A DNA stretch of 64,000 nt, from positions 145,272 through 209,271 of the forward strand of contig FZRE01000003.1 of the NCBI GenBank assembly GCA_900199655.1, in the 5' to 3' direction. The stretch is from Prevotellaceae bacterium KH2P17 (GTDB lineage Bacteria > Bacteroidota > Bacteroidia > Bacteroidales > Bacteroidaceae). The translations under genes were made by a program, and so were the position numbers. Shown here in pieces: positions 26,004 to 34,723 of the stretch. How positions within the stretch are numbered: the stretch's first letter is position 1; each line of letters opens with the position of its first letter. The notes beneath the pieces are model-generated. The model had not been told where the DNA came from and ran no database searches. It worked only from the letters and a program-made list of their open reading frames with translations.

Positions 26004-26208
26004 CTGCTACCTTGAAGTATAGCTTCAGAAAGCAAGGTATAATACATTGTGTTACAAAAGCTATGCGTCAAGCTGCTTGAAGCATACCTTCAAGGCGCTT
26101 GAAGGATGCTTTCAAGAGGCTTGAAAGGCACCTTTTACTTCTCTGCTTGTAACTTGCTGATTTGTAATAGTTTGCAGTTTGTTTTTTGAAAGGATAGATT
26201 GGACCGTT
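26004..26208. repeat. 22-bp palindrome array, family A, copy 3, within composite element
   Basis: Units at 26060-26081, 26082-26103 and 26104-26125 each hold TCAAGnnGCTTGAA-type palindromes. Read on the minus strand, the flanks (AGCTTTTGTAACACAAT before, and GTAAAAGGTGCC with a 75-bp spacer after) resemble those around 8361-8426. The order MITE, spacer, array, tail is the same as at 8 kb but inverted. It lies between the convergent genes lutC and the aminotransferase. Confidence 0.75.
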
Positions 26209-26351
26209 ATCATCCCCTCCTAACCTCCCCTTTCCAAGGGGAGGATACCGATTAGTCTTTCTGCTATTATTATCCTATTTGTAATTACCGGTGGATGAAA
26301 ACGCAGCCAGCAGTTCCTCCCCTTGGAAAGGGGAGGTTAGGAGGGGATGAT
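26209..26351 (-). mobile_element. 143-bp MITE-like element, copy 2 (inverted)
   Basis: Terminal inverted repeats of about 36 bp begin ATCATCCCCTCCTAACC and end GGTTAGGAGGGGATGAT. Length equals that of the copy at 8141-8283, and the interior matches that copy best on the opposite strand. No reading frame is present, so any transposition would need an enzyme in trans. No flanking target duplication could be identified with confidence. Confidence 0.7.
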
Positions 26352-26398
26352 GTGTGGCAGGCTTAGGTTATACTTCGCAAAGTGCCATTCACTTTTTA

Positions 26399-27499
26399 TT
26401 AAGGCCTAAACGAATTGATGGCCTGCACAATGTGGGCTGCTTCATCATCGGTGAGGGCGGGATGGCAGGGGATGCTCAGCTCCTGTTGGTGTATCAGCTC
26501 CGTAACGGGCAGATTCCTGTTGTGCCACTCCTTGTAGGCTCCTTGCTTGTGGGGAGGGATGGGGTAGTGAATGGCAGTGCCGATGCCAAGGTCTGCGAGA
26601 TGGCGTTGCAGTGCATCGCGATAAGGGCAAAGGATGGGGAAAATGTGGTAAACGCAGTCGGCCGAGGCATCTGCAGGCAGGCTTACGGCCTCGTTACGGA
26701 TGTTGCGATAGTAATAATCGGCAATCTCCCGCCGCCGCAGGTTGTCGCTGTCAAGGTACTGCAGCTTCACGTTCAGCACGGCGGCCTGCACCTCGTCCAT
26801 CCTGCTGTTGATGCCTTTGTAAGGGAAGACGTATTTTTCGGACGAACCGTAGTTGCCCAGTGCGCGCACCACTTCGGCCAATTCGCCGTTGTTGGTGGTA
26901 ACGGCGCCGGCATCGCCAAGGGCCCCGAGGTTCTTCGTAGGGTAGAAGCTGTGGGCTGCGGCATGGCCTATGCTGCCGGTTCTTCTGCCCTGGAACGTGC
27001 ACCCATGAGCCTGCGCATTGTCCTCTACGAGCAGCAGATGGTGCCGTTTGCATATCGCTCCGATGGCTGCCGTGTAGGCGCAGCGCCCGTAGAGGTGAAC
27101 GATGAGGATGGCGCGGGTGCGGGGCGTGACGGCGCTCTCTATGAGCGAGCCGTCAATTTGCAGCGTTCGGGCGTCGGGTTCCACCAATACGGGCTTCAGA
27201 TTGTTGGCCGACAAGGCGAGAATACTGGCTATGTAGGTGTTTGCAGGCACAATGACTTCGTCGCCGCTTGACAAGAGTCCCAGCTCCATGTAAGCCTTGA
27301 AGATGAGCGTCAGGGCATCGAGTCCGTTGCCGCAGGCCACACATTGGGTGGTTCCTGTGTAGCGGGCGTAGGCTTCCTCGAACCGTGCGGTCTGCCGGCC
27401 GCGCAGGTAGCTGCCGCTTGCCAGGGTGGTGCCGACGGCTTCCTCAATCTCGTCCATGTACCTGGCGTTTATCTGCAGGAGTGGTAAATAAGGTATCAT
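26399..27499 (-). CDS. DegT/DnrJ/EryC1-family sugar aminotransferase (FdtB/QdtB-like)
   Basis: A 366-residue PLP enzyme. The PLP-binding lysine lies in [18 protein letters not shown], and [12 protein letters not shown] and [13 protein letters not shown] are family motifs. It would transfer an amino group from glutamate to a keto-sugar nucleotide. The neighbouring genes for a 3,4-ketoisomerase, an N-acetyltransferase and rmlB point to dTDP-3-keto-6-deoxyhexose as substrate, as for FdtB and QdtB. It is the last gene of a long minus-strand operon, 6 bp after the GNAT gene. Confidence 0.9.
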   Translation of the reverse strand: MIPYLPLLQINARYMDEIEEAVGTTLASGSYLRGRQTARFEEAYARYTGTTQCVACGNGLDALTLIFKAYMELGLLSSGDEVIVPANTYIASILALSANNLKPVLVEPDARTLQIDGSLIESAVTPRTRAILIVHLYGRCAYTAAIGAICKRHHLLLVEDNAQAHGCTFQGRRTGSIGHAAAHSFYPTKNLGALGDAGAVTTNNGELAEVVRALGNYGSSEKYVFPYKGINSRMDEVQAAVLNVKLQYLDSDNLRRREIADYYYRNIRNEAVSLPADASADCVYHIFPILCPYRDALQRHLADLGIGTAIHYPIPPHKQGAYKEWHNRNLPVTELIHQQELSIPCHPALTDDEAAHIVQAINSFRP

Positions 27500-27505
27500 A
27501 CGGTG

Positions 27506-28444
27506 TTATAAATCCCATTCGTAGGTGTCGTAAACCACGGCCCGGCCTCCATATCCTTCCTTGTTGCCGATGAGTCCGGGGTTCAGCATGCGCCCGTGGT
27601 CCTCTGTCGAGGTGCCGAAGTCCATGTACAGGCGTGTTGGATAGTCACAGCAGGCTATCTGACTGCAGATGGCTTCGGCGGCGCCGAGCCGCTTCCCCTC
27701 GCTGTTGGTTGATAGGTACTGGGTGTGAACCACCTGCGGCGAGAGGTAGAGGGTGATGCCCCCGATGATTGTACCATCGTGGTAGGCGCTGTATTGGATG
27801 ATGTTTTGGGGAAAACGAGCCTGCAACAACTGTATTTCCTGCAGGCTGTGAACGGGGCGGGCGTGGTAGCGCTCGGCCAGATTGGCCTCGAGCAGCGGCC
27901 AGAACTCGGCCAAATCGGCGCCGCGCTTCACGGTAACGCCTTGGTTTTCGGCCTTCTTGAGCATGTAGCGATGGCCGTTGCGCCAGCGCACTTGCTGCTG
28001 TATGGGCAGGGTGGTGCTGATGCTGCGCTCCGCCAGTCGGGCGTGGCACTGTTGGAAAATGGCGTACAGGTCTTCTTCCGAAGGCAGCCGGTGGTAAATC
28101 CAGGGGATGGGTCGGTAGAGCACATGGAGATAGCCGTGGCCGCGCAAGTAGTCGTTCAGCTCGGCAAAGAGGGTGCAGGTGTCGGCTGCAGTGACGTGGG
28201 CATCCATGATGAGGCCACCGTACGTGAGCCCTGAGTGTGAGCAGAAAGTCTGCTGCACGCTGTGGGCGGGGAGCAGGGAGTGGAGCTTCCCGGCGCGGTA
28301 GAACATGAGCGAGCAGTCTGAGTAGCGGCAGGCATGGTAGTCCATGTAGTCTCTGTAGAACAGGAACGTGGCATTTCGCGCCGCAGAGACATAGGCGTCC
28401 CATTCCTGTTTGCGTTCGGCCGAGTATCTCCTTATCTCGAACAT
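27506..28444 (-). CDS. GNAT/FemAB-like N-acyltransferase in amino-sugar cassette
   Basis: A 312-residue protein resembling GNAT or FemAB-type acyltransferases, with an N-terminal segment NATFLFYRDYMDYHACRY and a central YMLKKAENQGVTVKRG. It probably acetylates the amino group made by the DegT enzyme. Known FdtC and QdtC enzymes at this step are left-handed beta-helix proteins, so this would be a non-homologous replacement; that function is inference from gene order. It overlaps the ketoisomerase gene by one base (TGATG). Confidence 0.75.
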   Translation of the reverse strand: MFEIRRYSAERKQEWDAYVSAARNATFLFYRDYMDYHACRYSDCSLMFYRAGKLHSLLPAHSVQQTFCSHSGLTYGGLIMDAHVTAADTCTLFAELNDYLRGHGYLHVLYRPIPWIYHRLPSEEDLYAIFQQCHARLAERSISTTLPIQQQVRWRNGHRYMLKKAENQGVTVKRGADLAEFWPLLEANLAERYHARPVHSLQEIQLLQARFPQNIIQYSAYHDGTIIGGITLYLSPQVVHTQYLSTNSEGKRLGAAEAICSQIACCDYPTRLYMDFGTSTEDHGRMLNPGLIGNKEGYGGRAVVYDTYEWDL

Positions 28445-28845
28445 CAGCGCTGCTTGTATTTCAGAAACTCGTCGTAGTCGTAGATATAGTCCTCTTCATC
28501 AAACAATTCGGAGGCCAGCACCAGGCATACGGCGCCGCTGGAAAAATCGTCGAGCGTGCGCCAAGTGCCCGTATCGACAAGCAATCCCTGGTAAGGATGG
28601 TTCAGGAGGTAGGTGTGCGTGCTGGTTCCATCGGTGAGGGTAACGGTAAAGGAGCCGCCAACGGCCACGATGAATTCCCTGCAGCGGCGGTGTGCATGGC
28701 CTCCGCGGCTCTCTCCTGCAGGCACATCATATACCCAGTACACTCTCTTGACGTCGAAAGGTACGTGCTTCAGCTCTTCGGCCACGGTCAGATTGCCCCG
28801 TGGGTCGGCTATCTTGGGCAGATTGATGATGTGTCCCGGTTTCAT
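28444..28845 (-). CDS. FdtA/QdtA-like dTDP-4-keto-6-deoxyglucose 3,4-ketoisomerase
   Basis: A 133-residue cupin of the WxcM/FdtA family. Motifs are [33 protein letters not shown] (with the active-site histidines) and the terminal [17 protein letters not shown]. It moves the keto group from C4 to C3 of the sugar nucleotide made by RmlB. Whether the product is the fucose or quinovose type cannot be told. The ATG at 28845 overlaps the purT stop codon (ATGA); the longer frame is inside purT. Confidence 0.9.
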   Translation of the reverse strand: MKPGHIINLPKIADPRGNLTVAEELKHVPFDVKRVYWVYDVPAGESRGGHAHRRCREFIVAVGGSFTVTLTDGTSTHTYLLNHPYQGLLVDTGTWRTLDDFSSGAVCLVLASELFDEEDYIYDYDEFLKYKQR

Positions 28846-30023
28846 TTCTTCATGTAAGGGTCGGTGCCGAGCACGCTTCTGGCAACGGCTTTGGCCTTGC
28901 TCCGCAGGGCATCCATGTTGTCGCCCACTTCGCTGTAGCACAAAACTACGCCCATTCGCCGGCCGATGTGAGCCTCGGGCTTGCCGAAGATGCGGATGCG
29001 GGTGCGGTCTTGTCGCAGGGCGTCGAGAAGGTTGTAGTTGAGCGGTTCGCGGCTTTCAACGGGCGAGAGGATGACGGCCGAGCAGCCGCAATGCTCCAGG
29101 TGGATGGCCGGGATGGGCCAACCCATGACGGCGCGCAGGTGGAGTTCGAACTCACTCAGGTTGGTGGTGTGGGCCAGGGTGACCATTCCCGTGTCGTGCG
29201 GACGCGGACTCAGCTCCGAGAAAACAACCTCTCCGCCCTTGGTAAGGAAGAACTCAACGCCCCAGATGCCGTAGCCCGTGAGTGCCTGGGTAACCTTGTC
29301 GGCCATCTGCTCGGCGCTTTTCAGGGCCTCGTCAGGCAGTTGGCAGGGTTGCCAACTTTCCCTATAGTCGCCTCCCCGCTGTACATGACCGATGGGAGGA
29401 CAGAAGAGCGTGGGGCCGTTTTGCTGCGTGACGGTGAGCAGGGTGAACTCGGAGGCAAAGTCGATGAACTCTTCGATGATTACTTCCTTGACGTCGCCGC
29501 GGCCTTCCTCCATTGCTTCACGGAAGGCTTCGTGCAGCTCCGCGTCGTTGTGAACGTAGCTCTGGCCGTGGCCGCTGGAACTCATAAGAGGCTTGACCAC
29601 GCAGGGGAAGCCGATGTCATCGGCCGCCTGCCTGAACTCCTCGAATGTTTTGGCATAGTGATATCTGGCCGTCCGCAGCCCCAGTTCCCTGGAGGCAAGG
29701 TCGCGTATGGCCCTGCGGTTCATGGTGTAGTTCACGGCGCGTGCCGACGGAACAACCTGTATGCCCTGTTGCTCGAACTCAATGAGCTTCTCGGTGCGTA
29801 TGGCTTCAATCTCCGGAACAATGATATCGGGCCTGTGCTTCCTGACAACAGCCTCCAAGGCATCACCATCGAGCATGCTGAAAACTTCTCTTTCATCGGC
29901 TACCTGCATGGCCGGGGCGTTGTCGTAGCGGTCGCATGCGATGACGTAAAGCCCCGCCCGCTTGGCTGCGATGGTAAATTCCTTGCCCAATTCTCCTGCT
30001 CCGAGGAGCATTATCTTCTTCAT
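28842..30023 (-). CDS. purT: Formate-dependent phosphoribosylglycinamide formyltransferase
   Basis: A 393-residue ATP-grasp enzyme that makes formyl-GAR from GAR, formate and ATP in purine synthesis. The N-terminal [16 protein letters not shown], the [13 protein letters not shown] and PEIEAI segments, the ATP-grasp loop [14 protein letters not shown] and the C-terminal [15 protein letters not shown] are all characteristic. Length is standard. It sits in an operon otherwise concerned with sugar nucleotides and envelope functions, which is unexpected. It is 1 bp from the small gene upstream and overlaps the ketoisomerase gene downstream by 4 bp. Confidence 0.96.
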   Translation of the reverse strand: MKKIMLLGAGELGKEFTIAAKRAGLYVIACDRYDNAPAMQVADEREVFSMLDGDALEAVVRKHRPDIIVPEIEAIRTEKLIEFEQQGIQVVPSARAVNYTMNRRAIRDLASRELGLRTARYHYAKTFEEFRQAADDIGFPCVVKPLMSSSGHGQSYVHNDAELHEAFREAMEEGRGDVKEVIIEEFIDFASEFTLLTVTQQNGPTLFCPPIGHVQRGGDYRESWQPCQLPDEALKSAEQMADKVTQALTGYGIWGVEFFLTKGGEVVFSELSPRPHDTGMVTLAHTTNLSEFELHLRAVMGWPIPAIHLEHCGCSAVILSPVESREPLNYNLLDALRQDRTRIRIFGKPEAHIGRRMGVVLCYSEVGDNMDALRSKAKAVARSVLGTDPYMKK

Positions 30024-30024
30024 T

Positions 30025-30324
30025 TTACTTATGTGTTGACGGTTTTATCATTTGCCACTCGGGCGTTACGGCCACCCTGCGCAGGCATGCGGCAATCTGG
30101 GTAGATACAGCTTCGGGTGTTGTTCCACGCCTGCGGGCCATTTCCTCGAGCGGAACAGCCGTGGTACCGAACAGTCCGTAGTGCTCTTTAAGTAGTTCCT
30201 CATCGGCTGGGGGCAGCAGTTGGAGGATGCGGCTCATGTAGTCTGCCATCTTGCGGTCGGTGATGTGAGCGGCCTTACCCATGTGAACAAGGTAGTCGTT
30301 TAGCTCTTTAGAGAGTGCGTCCAT
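30025..30324 (-). CDS. Small protein with a sigma-region-4-like helix-turn-helix
   Basis: A 99-residue protein I do not recognise with certainty. The second half ([17 protein letters not shown], then [28 protein letters not shown]) looks like the helix-turn-helix of sigma factor region 4, without any region 2. The ATG at 30324 overlaps the 3' end of rmlB by 17 bp. It might act as a small DNA-binding or RNA polymerase-binding regulator, but it could also be a sigma-like decay product. It is embedded in a tight operon, which supports it being a real gene. Confidence 0.6.
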   Translation of the reverse strand: MDALSKELNDYLVHMGKAAHITDRKMADYMSRILQLLPPADEELLKEHYGLFGTTAVPLEEMARRRGTTPEAVSTQIAACLRRVAVTPEWQMIKPSTHK

Positions 30325-31474
30325 GGCGTTCCTGACCGTACATAGCATCGTAGTACTTCTGGTATTCGCCCGAAGTAACCTCCTGAATCCATGCCTGATG
30401 CTCCAGATTCCACTTGATTGTCTTCACTATTCCGTCAGCAAACTTGGTCTCGGGGAACCATCCCAGCTCGTTCTTTATCTTCGTGGGGTCGATTGCATAG
30501 CGCTTGTCGTGGCCCAGACGGTCGGCAACGTGCGTGATGAGGTCGTTGTTTATCCAGTCTATGCGGATATCTCCGTGGGCGTCGGTCTCCTGTTTCTTGA
30601 GCACGCTACGCAGTTCCTTGTTCTCTGCCATCATGTCATGAATGGTCTTGATGGTTAGCTTCACGATGTCGATATTCGTCATTTCGTTGTGGCCACCCAC
30701 GTTGTACACTTCTCCCTCACGGCCTTCTCGCACCACCATGTCAATGGCTTTGCAGTGGTCTTCCACGTAAAGCCAGTCGCGAACGTTGAGCCCTTCGCCG
30801 TAAACGGGCAGCTTCTTGCCTTCGAGAATGTTGTTGATGATGAGCGGAATGAGCTTCTCCGGGAAGTGGTAAGGGCCGTAGTTGTTGGAGCAGCGGGTAA
30901 TAGAAACGGGCATGTGGTAGGTGTCACGATAGGCCATTACGAACATGTCGGCGCTCGTCTTGCTTGCACTGTACGGGCTGTGTGGGCAGAGCGGCGTGCT
31001 TTCTGTGAAGAAGCCGTCGGCTCCGAGGCTGCCGTAAACCTCGTCGGTTGATACCTGATGATAGCGTTTTCCGGGCTTCCAGGTTGGATAACCCTGCTCA
31101 TCCTTGCCCGTAACCCACGCCCGGCGGGCTGCGTCGAGCAAGTTCTGCGTGCCCAGGATGTTAACGGAGAGGAACAGCTGCGGGTCCTCTATCGAGCGGT
31201 CTACATGGCTCTCGGCCGCAAAGTTCACAACGTAATCGATGTCGTTCTCGGCAAACAGCCTGTCTGCCAGTGCCCTGTCGCGGATGTCACCCTTAACAAA
31301 GAAGCAGCGTTTGTTGTCGATGTCGTCCTTGATAGTTCCCAAGTTGCCGGCGTAGGTGAGGGCATCGAGGATGATAACCTTGATGTCCGTGTCCTTGTAT
31401 TTCCTGTAGAGAAGGTACTTTACGTAGTTGGCACCGATGAAGCCGGCGGCTCCCGTGACCAGATAAGTCTTCAT
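30308..31474 (-). CDS. rmlB: dTDP-glucose 4,6-dehydratase
   Basis: A 388-residue extended short-chain dehydrogenase. NAD-binding VTGAAGFIGANYV, active-site STDEVYGSLG and YSASKTSADMF with catalytic Tyr and Lys, and RCSNNYGPYHFPEKLIP are all RmlB signatures. It converts dTDP-glucose to dTDP-4-keto-6-deoxyglucose, the branch point for rhamnose and for the 3-amino sugars made by the three genes downstream. No rmlA, rmlC or rmlD gene is present in the window. Confidence 0.96.
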   Translation of the reverse strand: MKTYLVTGAAGFIGANYVKYLLYRKYKDTDIKVIILDALTYAGNLGTIKDDIDNKRCFFVKGDIRDRALADRLFAENDIDYVVNFAAESHVDRSIEDPQLFLSVNILGTQNLLDAARRAWVTGKDEQGYPTWKPGKRYHQVSTDEVYGSLGADGFFTESTPLCPHSPYSASKTSADMFVMAYRDTYHMPVSITRCSNNYGPYHFPEKLIPLIINNILEGKKLPVYGEGLNVRDWLYVEDHCKAIDMVVREGREGEVYNVGGHNEMTNIDIVKLTIKTIHDMMAENKELRSVLKKQETDAHGDIRIDWINNDLITHVADRLGHDKRYAIDPTKIKNELGWFPETKFADGIVKTIKWNLEHQAWIQEVTSGEYQKYYDAMYGQERHGRTL

Positions 31475-31486
31475 AAGCGTATGTAT

Positions 31487-31696
31487 TTAATATGTATTTT
31501 CGTTGTTGATGCCGTCCTTCGGCGGAAGTTTCCTGATGATGTAAAAGATGATTACGCATGAGATGACGCCGAGATTTATCAGCAGCATGAGGAACATTGT
31601 TAGGCTGAAGAAGCCTGAAATGTACAGGACGGCGAGGGCGGCGAGCAGCAGAAACTCGACGATACTCCAGCTAATGATGGCTTTTTGTCGTGTCAT
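31487..31696 (-). CDS. Small two-helix membrane protein
   Basis: A 69-residue protein with two hydrophobic helices (about residues 8-28 and 32-54) separated by a very short turn, and a charged C-terminus (RKLPPKDG). No known family was recognised. It overlaps the phosphoesterase gene upstream by ATGA and lies 12 bp before rmlB, so it belongs to the operon. Coding status rests on this tight fit and on the clean helical pattern. Confidence 0.65.
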   Translation of the reverse strand: MTRQKAIISWSIVEFLLLAALAVLYISGFFSLTMFLMLLINLGVISCVIIFYIIRKLPPKDGINNENTY

Positions 31697-32205
31697 AAAG
31701 GCTGTTTATTTGTCTTTCCTAATGTTATAACTTCGCAATCAGTGAATTTATTGCCTTCGATGGTCAATCTTACCAAAGTTCTTTCCGGATGCCACCCCAT
31801 GTAGCCGGCAGCGCCGGGGTTGATGTGCAGCAGCCCCAGAGTTTTGTCATACTTCACCTTCAGGATGTGAGAGTGGCCGCTGATGAAGAGATTTGGCGGC
31901 GACGCATAGATGCGGCTCTGTATCGACCGGTCGTATTTGCCGGGATAGCCCCCTATGTGTTTCATCAGTACATCTACGTCCTCGCACCTGAATCGCAGCA
32001 CTTCAGGGTAGCGTCTGCGCAGGTCGCCGCCGTCGCAGTTTCCGTACACGGCCCTGAAAACGGGCTTCATGGTCTCGAAGTTGTCAGCAACATCGGTGCT
32101 GCCTATATCGCCCGCATGCCATATTTCGTCGCACTGGCCGAAGTAAAGCTCGTATTTCTCGTCCCAGCAGCCATGCGTATCGCTGATGATACCAATCTTC
32201 TTCAT
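31693..32205 (-). CDS. YfcE-type metallophosphoesterase
   Basis: A 170-residue calcineurin-like phosphoesterase. Metal-binding motifs are GIISDTHG (Asp, His), WHAGDIG (Asp), VYGNCDGGD (Asn, Asp) and SGHSHILK (His, His). These proteins hydrolyse phosphodiester bonds with Mn; the natural substrate of YfcE-type enzymes is unknown. It lies 8 bp after the cytidylate-kinase-like gene and overlaps the small membrane protein gene. Confidence 0.9.
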   Translation of the reverse strand: MKKIGIISDTHGCWDEKYELYFGQCDEIWHAGDIGSTDVADNFETMKPVFRAVYGNCDGGDLRRRYPEVLRFRCEDVDVLMKHIGGYPGKYDRSIQSRIYASPPNLFISGHSHILKVKYDKTLGLLHINPGAAGYMGWHPERTLVRLTIEGNKFTDCEVITLGKTNKQPL

Positions 32206-32213
32206 CCCTTACC

Positions 32214-32840
32214 TTATTCTATATGGAACCTCAGTTTGATGAAGGCAGCGAGCAGACGCTCCGTTTCGTCGATGCCCACGAGGCTCGAATTGATGCACAG
32301 GTCGTAGCTCTCGCTGTAGCCCCAGCGCTTGCCGGTATAGTAATTGTAGTACGACGAGCGGGCATCCTCTTTCTGGCTGATGTACTTGCGGGCTGCCTCG
32401 GCGTCCATGTCATGGCGCTTGCACACCCTCGACACGCGCTCCTCAAGGTTGGCGGTGATAAAGATGTTGATGGTGTTCGCGTAATCGCGCAGCACGTAGT
32501 CGGCCGTGCGGCCCACGAAAACGCAGCTTCCGGCGTCGGCCGCCTTGCGTATGGCGTCGCACTGGAACTTGTATAGACTCTCCTGAGAGAAGTCGTTGGT
32601 GTAGAAATCACTTTCTCCCAGCAGCGGGACATGAAAGTGGAAGCGCGACCGGAGGAAGCCTTTCCGCTCGTCGTTCTGCTCGAAGAACTTCTCACTGAAG
32701 CCGCTCTCCTTGGCTGCCAGGTTCAATAACTCGCGGTCGTAGAACGTTGCACCGAAGTCTGCTGCCAGCTTCTGGGCGATGACGCGGCCGCCACTGCCAA
32801 CCTGCCGGCCTATGTTAATGATTATCTTCTTGTGTTCCAT
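32214..32840 (-). CDS. Cytidylate kinase-like protein
   Basis: A 208-residue P-loop protein of the cytidylate-kinase-like family common in Bacteroidetes and Firmicutes. The N-terminus INIGRQVGSGGRVIAQKLA holds a degenerate P-loop (GRQVGSGG) in place of a classical GxxxxGK. A CVFVGRTADYVL strand and a lid-like arginine helix (EERVSRVCKRHDM) follow. Kinase activity has not been shown for this clade to my knowledge and its substrate is unknown. It overlaps the MATE gene by 26 bp. Confidence 0.85.
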   Translation of the reverse strand: MEHKKIIINIGRQVGSGGRVIAQKLAADFGATFYDRELLNLAAKESGFSEKFFEQNDERKGFLRSRFHFHVPLLGESDFYTNDFSQESLYKFQCDAIRKAADAGSCVFVGRTADYVLRDYANTINIFITANLEERVSRVCKRHDMDAEAARKYISQKEDARSSYYNYYTGKRWGYSESYDLCINSSLVGIDETERLLAAFIKLRFHIE

Positions 32841-34200
32841 GCGATGCTTCTTTATACTGATGGTTGAGTTTCTTCATATATACCGCCATGACGCAGGCAG
32901 CCACCGTGGCCGCTGTAAGGTCCGATACGGGCAGTGAGTACCAAACGCCGTCGATGCCGAAGAACCGCGGCAGCACCACGAGACACGGCAGCAGGAACAG
33001 CAGCTGGCGCGAGAGTGAGAGGAAGATGCTTATCTTCACCTTCCCGATACACTGGAAGAAGTTGGTTACAACCATCTGGAACCCGATGACGGGAAACATC
33101 ACCTGGTTTATCCGGATGGCCTTCACGGACAGCGCCACCAGCGTATCATCGGTGGTGAACAGCCGTGCGCAGTATTCCGGTATCAGCATGGCGATGAGCC
33201 ATCCCACTGTCATGACGGCCGTGGCACCGTAGATGGCCAGCCTTACTACGCGCATCATGCGGTCTGTCTGCTGGCTTCCGTAGTTGTAGCCCGCTATGGG
33301 CTGCATGCCCTGGTTAATGCCCATCACCACCATAATGAACACCGTCGCTATGCCGTTTGCAATGCCGTAGGAGCCTACACTCAGGTCGCCGCCGTAGCTT
33401 ACAAGCTGGTTGTTCATGAATATTACGATGATGCAGGCGCACACATTCATCAGGAACGGCGACACGCCGATGCCCACTATCATCTTTACCAGGTTGCCCT
33501 TGAGCCGGTAGATGCCCCGCTTGAGGTGCAGCAACTGCCCTTTGTCGGCAAAGAGGTGCATCTGCCAGACGAGTGCCAGCGCCTGGGAAATCATGGTGGC
33601 AAAGGCCGCTCCGCGGATGCCCCAGTGCCACCACCAGATGAAGATGACGTCGAGCAGGATGTTCATGGCCACCGTGAAGATGGTGGCAAACATGGCCTGC
33701 TTGGGCTTGCTGGCCGCACGCAGCACGGCGTTCATGCCAAAGTACATGTGCGAGAACACGTTGCCGGCCAGTATTATCTGCATGAAGTCGCGGGCGTAGG
33801 GCAGCGTCTGGTCGCTTGCACCGAAGAACTTGAGGATAGGGTCAAGGAAGATGAGGCACAGCAGGCCTACGCTCAGGCCGATGATGAGGTTCAGCGTAAC
33901 CGTGTTACCCAGCATGTTTTCGGCCGTCTGGTAGTCTTTCTGCCCCAGCTTTACCGATATGGCGGTCGACGAACCCACGCCTATGGCGGCTCCGAAGGCA
34001 CCTGTAAGGTTCATGAAAGGGAAGGTGATGGCCAGGCCCGATATGGCCAGCGGGCCTACCACCTGCCCGATGAAGATGCGGTCGATGATATTGTAGAGCG
34101 ACGAAGCCGTCATGGCGATGATGGCCGGTGTGGCATACTGCACGAGCAGCTTGCCCACGGGCTTCGTTCCGAGTTCGAGTGTAGCTTTCTTATTATCCAT
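32815..34200 (-). CDS. MATE-family efflux transporter
   Basis: A 461-residue inner-membrane protein with twelve hydrophobic helices in two repeated halves. The two half-repeats start with PVGKLLVQYATPAIIAM and PFLMNVCACIIVIF. Motifs IDRIFIGQVVGPLAISGLAI and INQGMQPIAGYNYGSQ are typical for the family, which exports cationic drugs or dyes in exchange for Na+ or H+. It is the first gene of the minus-strand run ending at 26399 and has a promoter at 34290-34321. Confidence 0.93.
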   Translation of the reverse strand: MDNKKATLELGTKPVGKLLVQYATPAIIAMTASSLYNIIDRIFIGQVVGPLAISGLAITFPFMNLTGAFGAAIGVGSSTAISVKLGQKDYQTAENMLGNTVTLNLIIGLSVGLLCLIFLDPILKFFGASDQTLPYARDFMQIILAGNVFSHMYFGMNAVLRAASKPKQAMFATIFTVAMNILLDVIFIWWWHWGIRGAAFATMISQALALVWQMHLFADKGQLLHLKRGIYRLKGNLVKMIVGIGVSPFLMNVCACIIVIFMNNQLVSYGGDLSVGSYGIANGIATVFIMVVMGINQGMQPIAGYNYGSQQTDRMMRVVRLAIYGATAVMTVGWLIAMLIPEYCARLFTTDDTLVALSVKAIRINQVMFPVIGFQMVVTNFFQCIGKVKISIFLSLSRQLLFLLPCLVVLPRFFGIDGVWYSLPVSDLTAATVAACVMAVYMKKLNHQYKEASHGTQEDNH

Positions 34201-34289
34201 TCACGTCAACTGACTTTGTAGTGCTTTGATGCGGTTGGGCAGCACCGTACAAGGCGGTTGTCACACCGACGAGCGCCTTAAACTGCATG

Positions 34290-34321
34290 CAAAGATACAG
34301 CAAACTGATTGGAATAGCAAG
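34290..34321 (-). promoter_or_regulatory. Promoter of the MATE-to-aminotransferase operon
   Basis: On the minus strand CTTG, 20 bp, then TATCTTTG (34290-34297). The leader to the MATE ATG would be about 85 bases. Confidence 0.6.
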
Positions 34322-34444
34322 AAAAACAGAATTTTTTACCTTATTAAATAGATATTGAGCCGGCGAGCGGCTGCGCTGAACGGATGCGGTTGCCGCTTCG
34401 CAAGTTCCCGTGGCCGTGCCTTCGGCGTCTTGAAGCTATGCTCC

Positions 34445-34520
34445 AGGAACTTTCGACAAGTGTCGCACATGAATTCGACACTTGTCGCACAATCGTGCGA
34501 CACTTGTCGAAAGTTCCTGA
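34445..34520. repeat. 22-bp palindrome array, family B, copy 3
   Basis: Units at 34448-34469, 34470-34491 and 34492-34513 hold CGACAAGTGTCG and twice CGACACTTGTCG. The borders are CAGGAACTTTCGACA and TGTCGAAAGTTCCTG, perfect complements. The header GAAGCTATGCTCC precedes. It lies in the divergent gap between the MATE and subtilase genes; the remainder of that gap holds only their promoters. Confidence 0.88.
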
Positions 34521-34663
34521 CCACATTGTTCATCACCCTGAAAAGAACGCCCCGCGACCTGCGGATGACGGGAGTAAGGATATGATTTCACGCCGTTTAC
34601 AAATCCCGGCGGTTGTTTTACTGCGGCCCGAACTGCCGGATAACGGATAAAATGGAGGCATAA

Positions 34664-34695
34664 TTTGCTTATTCAGTTATTTTCTACTACTTTTG
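34664..34695 (+). promoter_or_regulatory. Promoter of the subtilase gene
   Basis: TTTG (34664-34667), 20 bp, TACTTTTG (34688-34695): a full match to the Bacteroidetes consensus. Confidence 0.8.
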
Positions 34696-34723
34696 CAAGA
34701 GAAATATTTAGCTGCAATTGTAC

